21,954 nucleotides of DNA. Source: DATECU01 sp035286745. GTDB taxonomy: Bacteria; Acidobacteriota; Vicinamibacteria; Fen-336. Under the pieces are notes generated by a model, which was given only the letters and a program-made list of their open reading frames with translations, was not told the origin of the DNA and did no database searches. A program made the translations under genes and the position numbers. This document shows positions 14,345-21,954 of the stretch, one piece after another. Each line of letters opens with the position of its first letter. Position 1 is the stretch's first letter. The stretch spans positions 1 through 21,954 of the forward strand of contig DATECU010000155.1 of NCBI GenBank assembly GCA_035286745.1. Reading direction: 5' to 3'.

Positions 14345-15493
14345 TCAGCGCCCTCCCTCGATGACGCGTTGCAGAACGCGTTTCCGGATGAGGTCCGCCT
14401 GTTCGCGTCCGCGCGACGGGTGCGACGCCACGTCGACCCAGACCTGCAGCACATCGCATGCGGCCATGCCTTCCGGCCGGACCATGCCCCGGAACACGGA
14501 CTGCGGCGCCGGCGCTTGCCGGACGATGAGCTCCGGCGGCTCGCCCGGAGCGCAGGCTCGGAGGTTCTTCCAGGCGGCCAGGTTCGCAGGCTGGATGCGG
14601 TGAACGTAGACGTAGGGCGGCACGCCGCTGACGAATCCGAGCCGCAGCGCGTCGGCAGCAGCGAATAAGGCTAGGCAGGCTCGGCCGCTGCCAAGCATCC
14701 TGTGGAGCTGGGCCTGCCTGTCACCCGGCAGAAGGAAACGCATGGACACTTCCCTCGGTGATCGGGCCGAAAGGGCCTGCCAACGACTGAACAGGTCCTC
14801 GCGCCGCACGAGGCGGAAGGAGGAGGCCGACTCGTGCAGGTAGCCCTCGCGCTCGAGCTGCTGGACGAATCGGAACGCACTCATTACCGACACGTTCGCG
14901 GCACGCGCCAACTGTGACGCGTTGCGATACTGCCCTCGGGGCGCGGCGAGCAACTCATCCGGCAATTCAGGGGCCAGCAGCACTTTCAGCATCCACTGGT
15001 TGAGATCGGAGAAGAACTGGCCGGAATCGGGGGCGGACTTGCGCATCGACGCCGGGAGGTCCCTACCCGGCGCGTTCATCTCCTCTAGGTGAGGCCCGCG
15101 GAACAGCGCGAAGCCTTCGAAATCGATCACACCGGCGGCCGCGTCCGGAGCGTAATGCTGAGCGAATGCCATCACCTGCTCGGCGGCGCGCGGAGAAATG
15201 CTGGGCGCCGCGACGACGGCGAGGGGCATCGCCTTCTGACGGGCGGCGTGCGCCGCTTGGAGCACCGCTTGCGCGAAAAGGGGCACGAGCCGATCACCCC
15301 GGCCCTCTGGGGCTGACTTGACCTCGATGGCGTACTCGATTCCCTTTCGTCGGGCGACGAGGTCGGGCCCAGCGGCTCTTGGATGGCGTCGTACATGCCA
15401 GCCGGCACTCTCGAAAAGGGCGGCGAGGCGGGATTCGGCGAGCCTTCCCCGTTCGGATCCGTCCGACTTGCCGGGTATTTCCTGGCTCTCCAT
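14345..15493 (-). CDS. AbiEi-like winged-helix regulator with N-terminal PD-(D/E)XK-like domain
   Basis: Protein of 382 residues. Residues about 14-90 resemble a restriction-endonuclease fold: LAESRLAALFESAGWHV, GPDLVARRKG with Asp44, and AIEVKS with Glu57 and Lys59, i.e. the D...ExK pattern. Residues about 188-230 are a winged helix (NASQLARAANVSVMSAFRFV, then a QQLEREGYL recognition helix). The C-terminal half resembles the AbiEi antitoxin C-terminal region. ATG 15493 is chosen because it has AGAGG five bases upstream and follows directly after a triple palindrome array; longer versions would run through that array. The gene is followed after one base by the nucleotidyltransferase gene. Antitoxin and autorepressor is the inferred role; whether the nuclease-like domain cuts or only binds DNA is open. 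Confidence 0.7.
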   Translation of the reverse strand: MESQEIPGKSDGSERGRLAESRLAALFESAGWHVRRHPRAAGPDLVARRKGIEYAIEVKSAPEGRGDRLVPLFAQAVLQAAHAARQKAMPLAVVAAPSISPRAAEQVMAFAQHYAPDAAAGVIDFEGFALFRGPHLEEMNAPGRDLPASMRKSAPDSGQFFSDLNQWMLKVLLAPELPDELLAAPRGQYRNASQLARAANVSVMSAFRFVQQLEREGYLHESASSFRLVRREDLFSRWQALSARSPREVSMRFLLPGDRQAQLHRMLGSGRACLALFAAADALRLGFVSGVPPYVYVHRIQPANLAAWKNLRACAPGEPPELIVRQAPAPQSVFRGMVRPEGMAACDVLQVWVDVASHPSRGREQADLIRKRVLQRVIEGGR

Positions 15494-15501
15494 GATCGCC
15501 T

Positions 15502-15555
15502 CTACCGTGGCCGTGGTAATTACCGTGGCCCAGTTAATTAACATGGCCATGGTAA
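15502..15555. promoter_or_regulatory. Operator array: three tandem 18-bp palindromes
   Basis: Plus strand units are CTACCGTGGCCGTGGTAA (15502-15519), TTACCGTGGCCCAGTTAA (15520-15537) and TTAACATGGCCATGGTAA (15538-15555). All are centred on GGCC with exactly 18 bp between centres, and each reads nearly the same on both strands (consensus TTACCRTGGCCRYGGTAA). The array ends eight bases before the AbiEi-like ATG and covers the -10 of its promoter, as expected for an autorepressor binding site. Confidence 0.75.
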
Positions 15556-15577
15556 ATACACAAACCTGCAAAGTCAA
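15549..15577 (-). promoter_or_regulatory. Promoter of the AbiEi-like operon
   Basis: Minus strand TTGACT (15577-15572), a 17-base spacer and TACCAT (15554-15549), matching consensus in five and four of six bases. The -10 lies inside the first palindrome of the operator array, and the -35 lies in the remnant of the ORF6N gene. Confidence 0.5.
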
Positions 15578-15915
15578 CTGACTCCGGATGAGTTCAAGGA
15601 CTTGAAGTTCCACTTTGGAGCATCAAGTTGGGGTGGCACCCGCAAGCCACCCCGAGCCTTCACCGAGCAGGGCGTCGCCATGCTCTCGAGCGTCCTTCGG
15701 AGCCGACGGGCCGTCCAAGTCAACATCGAGATCATGCGCGTGTTCGTGCGGCTGCGGCAGATGCTTCAGGGAAACGCCGATCTCGCCCGTAAGCTCGCGG
15801 AGCTCGAGAGGAGGTATGACGCCCAGTTCAAGGTAGTGTTCGACGCCATCCGGCAGTTGATGACGCCGCCGGATGTGCCACGGCATAAGATCGGGTTCAG
15901 GGGCGGGGAGCCGCG

Positions 15916-15919
<4 letters not shown>
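15572..15919 (+). pseudogene. ORF6N-domain protein gene, 5'-truncated
   Basis: The frame begins abruptly at SQLTPDEFKDLKFHFG and continues with SSWGGTRKPPRAFTEQG, VAMLSSVLRSRRAVQVN, IEIMRVFVRLRQML, a coiled-coil-like ELERRYDAQFKVVFDAIRQL and an intact-looking C-terminus. Family members begin with about 90 residues of ORF6N domain (RILLIRGxKVMLDxDLAxLYGV and following) that are absent here; upstream in frame there are only 11 unrelated codons after a stop. ORF6N proteins are common passengers between hsdM and hsdS in type I R-M loci. The stop overlaps the next ATG as ATGA. Confidence 0.75.
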
Positions 15920-18680
<2,761 letters not shown>

Positions 18681-18800
18681 CGGGTCGCCCAGGATCCGAG
18701 AACACAAGAGGGCAATCGGACTCGACGCCCGAGCGGAGCGAAGCGACGCGAGGCCGCAAGAGAGACGTCCACCCCAACAGGAGCGACCGAAGGGAGCGAC
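18681..18800. other. Spacer between the hsdR remnant and tRNA-Asp with an acceptor-stem copy
   Basis: No coding signal. GTCCACCCC (18767-18775) is an exact inverted copy of GGGGTGGAC (18805-18813), the 3' acceptor strand region of tRNA-Asp, so the precursor RNA could form a 9-bp stem there. GAGCG/AAGCGA-rich words are repeated through the spacer. Confidence 0.5.
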
Positions 18801-18877
<77 letters not shown>

Positions 18878-18925
18878 GCTGAGGTGGACCGTAGGCGCCC
18901 TGCCCCGCGGGCACCGGGGCAGGAC

Positions 18926-19000
18926 TGGTGGGCGGTATAGGGCTCGAACCTATGACCCCCGGCTTGTAAGACCAGTGCTCTACCGCTGAGCTAACCGCCC
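18926..19000 (-). tRNA. tRNA-Val (TAC)
   Basis: 75 bases with an encoded CCA. Acceptor strands GGGCGGT and ACCGCCC pair perfectly, followed by discriminator A. D-arm GCTCAGCGGTAGAGC; anticodon loop CTTACAA gives anticodon TAC; the anticodon stem contains two G-T pairs; T-arm ATAGGTTCGAGCCCTAT. Confidence 0.95.
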
Positions 19001-19015
19001 GCGGGACGAAAGGAC

Positions 19016-19044
19016 AGTTTAGGGGAAGGGCTGGCGGCTGTCAA
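19016..19044 (-). promoter_or_regulatory. Strong promoter of the tRNA-Val/tRNA-Asp unit
   Basis: Minus strand TTGACA (19044-19039), a 17-base spacer and TAAACT (19021-19016), 15 bases before the tRNA-Val 5' end. This is a near-perfect sigma70-type promoter and probably drives both tRNAs. Confidence 0.75.
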
Positions 19045-19101
19045 ACCTGACCTCGTCTCACAATCCCACAACCCTGGCGTGCGGACCGAAGTGGCCTAAC
19101 C

Positions 19102-20847
19102 TCAAGGCCGCTCGATGGGCGCCAGGGGGTCGGACGGGGCCACCAGGGCGACCCACTCCAGGCTGGCCTCACCTCCCCCGCGCCCCAAGGTGATGCTCAG
19201 GTCGGGCCCGCCCGATTCGGCATACACATAACGCGAGCGAATGACGAATGTTCCGCTCATGGCGTGGGTGGTGAACCGCGGCGGGACCCAGAAGCTCCGC
19301 TCGCTCACGTAGAGCGGTCCCTGGCCACGACCCGCAATGCGCAGCTCCAGAACCCGGGTTCGAGCGTGGGGCAGCACGCGCAGGAAGAGGCCGGACCAGC
19401 GGCCCTTGAGCCGCAGCCGGTCTCCCTCCACGCGCGCTCCGCGCTCCAGAAAGACGTCCCCTAGCGTCGAATCGGTGCCCGAGAGCTTCGCCCCCTCGCC
19501 CCCGAAACGAACCCGGGACCCCTGGGGGCCAAGAAGGACGAGCGGATGCTCGCGGACCACCAGCTTGCCGTCGCGAAGTCCGGGCAGCGCCAACCACAGC
19601 ACCCGGCGCTGGGCGTAGAAGAGGATGGGGCTTCGCGCCGGCTCCCAGAGCTCACGCCCCGCAGCCTCGGCGCGCTGGTAGAGCCGCTCCCAGCGGTAGT
19701 CGTAGGCGAAGGCACCAAGTCCCTGGACGAAGACCGAGAGCAGAGCCAGCACCCGCCCCAGCCGGGGAAGGAGGTCGAGGCCCTCGGGCAGCAACAGGAA
19801 GAGCAGGGGCAGGGCATCGGTCATCAGCCGCGGACCCCAGCTTTCGCCCCCGTGCCACTCGCTCCAGCGGCCGGTGAGCAGCCAGTGGCCGGCGACTGCG
19901 CCGCCGAGTGTAATGGCCAACCAGCGTTCGCCTCTGCGGTAGGCGCGGGCAAGGCCGACGATCCCCAGCAGCACCAGCGGGGTGAAGACGAGAAGGCCCT
20001 TGGCGGGAGACAGCAGGAGGCCGAGATGGCCGATACCCCAGGGCGCGCTGAAGCGGCCGAGCGCCCCTGAGAACCCGTGGTCAACGGGCGAGCCGAAGAC
20101 CGAGGCGTTGTAGCCCAGCACGAAGAGAGCGGGAGGCGCCGCCCACAGCAGGAAGCGCGGGATGGCACCAGGCCAGCGCACCAGAACACCTAATGCAAGG
20201 ACGCCCACCAGGGCCAGGTCGGCATGGCGCGCCGCCAGCGCGCAGGCGAGCGGCAGACCGGCGCGGCCGGCCCAGACCGCGTCGTCCTCGGCCTTGGTCA
20301 CGAACAGCAGCGCGACGGCCAGAGAAAGCACCGCCGCCGGATGCTGCCAGAGACCCTGACTGGTAGACCAAACGCTGGTTCCCAGGGCGAAGAGGACCGC
20401 GGTCCAGGTGGCGTCGGCTTGGGGCCGGCGGCACCCGACCGCCAGGAAGAGCGTCCCCGCTGCAAGAGCCGAGAAGAGCGACGCCGAGAGCTTCCCGGCC
20501 CAGGCCGTTCCGTTCTCGTCGAGAACGAAGAGGAAGCGGGAGATAAAGAAGATGGGGCTGGCCAGCACCGCCGAGAACACCGGGTAGATCGACACCCGGT
20601 GTCCTCCCTGGTTCCGAGCGAAGGGGTCCTCGATCTCGGGATACTCGTCGAGGGTGAAGTCACCCTCCTGCACCAGACTGGCGGCTACGCGCTCAGTGGC
20701 CCGAGTGTCGCCGGCGCCAATGGGGCGACCGTTGCTGAGCAGAGCCGCCCACAACAAGACCGCCAGGCCGAGGGCCGCGGTCAAGGGTGGCCCGAGTTGC
20801 CGTGGCGTCTCGATGACCCGCGCCGCCTCCGGTGTTCGAACACCCAT
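19102..20847 (-). CDS. Polytopic membrane protein, GT-C glycosyltransferase-like
   Basis: Protein of 581 residues. About ten hydrophobic segments fill residues 18-385 (for example AALGLAVLLWAALL, PVFSAVLASPIFFIS, LSLAVALLFVT, LVGVLALGVLV, LLVFTPLVLLGIVGLA). The first external loop contains GAGDTRATERVAASL and GDFTLDEYPEIED, acidic pairs placed as in GT-C fold enzymes that use polyprenyl-phosphate sugars. Residues about 390-581 are a soluble beta-rich domain with VLELRIAGRGQGPLYV. It may transfer a sugar to a surface polymer or protein, but I cannot name donor or acceptor. It starts 14 bases after mltG and is probably co-transcribed with it. Confidence 0.65.
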   Translation of the reverse strand: MGVRTPEAARVIETPRQLGPPLTAALGLAVLLWAALLSNGRPIGAGDTRATERVAASLVQEGDFTLDEYPEIEDPFARNQGGHRVSIYPVFSAVLASPIFFISRFLFVLDENGTAWAGKLSASLFSALAAGTLFLAVGCRRPQADATWTAVLFALGTSVWSTSQGLWQHPAAVLSLAVALLFVTKAEDDAVWAGRAGLPLACALAARHADLALVGVLALGVLVRWPGAIPRFLLWAAPPALFVLGYNASVFGSPVDHGFSGALGRFSAPWGIGHLGLLLSPAKGLLVFTPLVLLGIVGLARAYRRGERWLAITLGGAVAGHWLLTGRWSEWHGGESWGPRLMTDALPLLFLLLPEGLDLLPRLGRVLALLSVFVQGLGAFAYDYRWERLYQRAEAAGRELWEPARSPILFYAQRRVLWLALPGLRDGKLVVREHPLVLLGPQGSRVRFGGEGAKLSGTDSTLGDVFLERGARVEGDRLRLKGRWSGLFLRVLPHARTRVLELRIAGRGQGPLYVSERSFWVPPRFTTHAMSGTFVIRSRYVYAESGGPDLSITLGRGGGEASLEWVALVAPSDPLAPIERP

Positions 20848-20861
20848 GCGGAGAAGAGGCT

Positions 20862-21926
20862 CTAGCCCTTGGTGCCTTCGCGGGCGGCGGGGCTGCGACG
20901 TCGCTGGTAGCGATCGACCGCGCGCTCGTGCTGGGTCAGGGTCTCGCTGAACTGGTGCGAGCCGTCGTTCCGGCTCACGAAGTAGAGGTCCTGAACCGAG
21001 GCCGGTGCCAGCACCGCCCGGAGCGCCTCCCGGCCCGGCGAGGCGATGGGTCCAGGAGGCAGTCCCGCATAACGGTAGGTGTTATAGGGAGAGTCGAGTT
21101 CCAGGTCCTTCTTGCGGATGTTGCCGTCCCAGCGCCCCGCCCGCTTCATGGCGTAGATGACGGTGGGGTCGGTCTGCAGGGGCATCTTCTTCTGCAGGCG
21201 GTTCAGGAACACCGCCGCCACCCGGGGCCGCTCGGACGCCAGCGCGGTCTCACGCTCCACCAGGGAGGCCAGGGTGACCACCTCGCGCAGGGAGCGCCCG
21301 CTCGCCGCCAGTCGGTCCCGCTCCGGGACCATCACCTGCCGGAAGCGCGCCACCATGCGCCGCACCAGGGCCTGCGCCGCGTCGGGGCGGCGCGTGATGT
21401 CGTAGGTGTCGGGGAAGAGGTAGCCCTCAAGGTCGGTGGCCTCGGCGTCGAGATCGACGATCAGGGACACCTCCCGGGCCGCCTCCCGAAAGGCCGGCGC
21501 CGGAATACCCTGGGCGGCCGCGATCTCGGCCATGGCGCCGAGATCGGTCCCCTCCGGGAAGGTGACCGCTTGGCGCACCACGGTGCCGGCCAGCAGCTTG
21601 CCGAGGACGTCTTCCAGGCTCAGGGGCCCCTCCAGGACATACTCGCCGGCTCGGATCTTGCCCGAAGCCCGCCGTTCCAGGACCAGCAAGTGGAACACCT
21701 CGGGGTGGCGCACCAAACCCATTGCGTGGAGCGACCGGCCCACCTCCAGGGTGGTGGCGCCGGGCTCGACCACCAGGGTCAGGGGCGGCTCCTCAGGCCC
21801 GCGCAGGGGCAGTCGGGTGTCGTGGTACCAAACGGCGTAGGCGCCACCCAGCAGCAGCAGCAGGCCCAGCAGCAGCAGGGTGCGGAAAGGGAAGGTCCTA
21901 GGCCGGCGTCTTGCGGGCTTCGGCAT
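20862..21926 (-). CDS. mltG: Endolytic murein transglycosylase
   Basis: Protein of 354 residues: a basic N-terminus, one membrane anchor at about 16-33, a LysM-like segment (LVVEPGATTLEVGRSLHAMG, about 51-70) and the YceG/MltG catalytic domain. The catalytic glutamate is Glu224 in TLASLVERET. LEGYLFPDTYD, LQTDPTVIYA, SPYNTYRYAGLPPGPI and QDLYFVSRNDGSHQFSET are all typical of the family. MltG cuts nascent glycan strands in the inner-membrane/periplasm region and helps set their length. ATG 21926 is chosen over a TTG two codons earlier; it overlaps the 3' end of the upstream frame by 29 bases. Confidence 0.95.
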   Translation of the reverse strand: MPKPARRRPRTFPFRTLLLLGLLLLLGGAYAVWYHDTRLPLRGPEEPPLTLVVEPGATTLEVGRSLHAMGLVRHPEVFHLLVLERRASGKIRAGEYVLEGPLSLEDVLGKLLAGTVVRQAVTFPEGTDLGAMAEIAAAQGIPAPAFREAAREVSLIVDLDAEATDLEGYLFPDTYDITRRPDAAQALVRRMVARFRQVMVPERDRLAASGRSLREVVTLASLVERETALASERPRVAAVFLNRLQKKMPLQTDPTVIYAMKRAGRWDGNIRKKDLELDSPYNTYRYAGLPPGPIASPGREALRAVLAPASVQDLYFVSRNDGSHQFSETLTQHERAVDRYQRRRSPAAREGTKG

Positions 21927-21954
21927 CGGCAAGCTTCAGGTAGTCGAGGTAGTT
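21898..21954 (-). CDS. C-terminal end of an unidentified upstream gene (partial)
   Basis: The minus-strand frame from the window edge reads NYLDYLKLADAEARKTPA and stops at TAG 21900-21898, overlapping the mltG start by 29 bases. Eighteen residues are too few for identification. A long overlap of this kind is unusual but the peptide composition looks coding. Confidence 0.35.
   Translation of the reverse strand, partial: NYLDYLKLADAEARKTPA

Overview
The window is high-GC bacterial chromosome, probably from an uncultured soil- or sediment-type lineage. The long plant/cyanobacteria-type IspH, the Pit/DUF47 pair, the DUF11 surface protein and the PqqD/HPrK/nucleotidyltransferase toolkit would fit Acidobacteriota or a deltaproteobacterial/myxobacterial relative, but I cannot fix the phylum from sequence alone. 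Several promoters sit so close to their start codons that leaderless or near-leaderless mRNAs look common here.

1-7933 (minus strand, read right to left) is the most interesting part: a compact ribosomally made, modified peptide (RiPP) locus. It encodes a nucleotidyltransferase-fold protein, a PqqD-like recognition protein, a radical SAM/SPASM enzyme, a 61-residue Cys-containing precursor with a lasso-type YxxP leader motif, an HPr-kinase-like protein and a Ser/His S26 peptidase. It is followed, with almost no gap, by a very long secreted DUF11/glycine-rich surface protein that runs off the left edge. From PqqD onward the genes touch or overlap (TGATG, GTGA, ATGA junctions), apart from short gaps around the precursor. 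The set looks like lasso-peptide tailoring functions (recognition domain, kinase, nucleotidyltransferase) attached to a radical SAM enzyme instead of a lasso cyclase.

8026-12266 is housekeeping: a phosphate transporter operon (DUF47/PhoU-like then pit) preceded by an almost textbook Pho box, a divergent NDUFA9-like nucleotide-sugar-epimerase-fold protein, and ispH.

12346-18680 is a worn defence-type island between ispH and two tRNA genes. It holds a DUF7662-like ORF, an interrupted gene of a conserved unnamed family, an apparently intact two-gene operon (AbiEi-like regulator with an N-terminal PD-(D/E)XK-like domain plus a GSU2403-type nucleotidyltransferase) under a striking array of three tandem 18-bp palindromes, and the wreck of a type I restriction-modification locus (5'-truncated ORF6N gene, hsdM tail, half hsdS fused in frame to a decapitated, frameshifted, tail-less hsdR).

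18801-21954 (minus strand) carries tRNA-Asp(GTC) and tRNA-Val(TAC) with a strong sigma70-type promoter, a polytopic GT-C-like membrane protein, mltG (cell-wall endolytic transglycosylase) and the last codons of an unidentified upstream gene.
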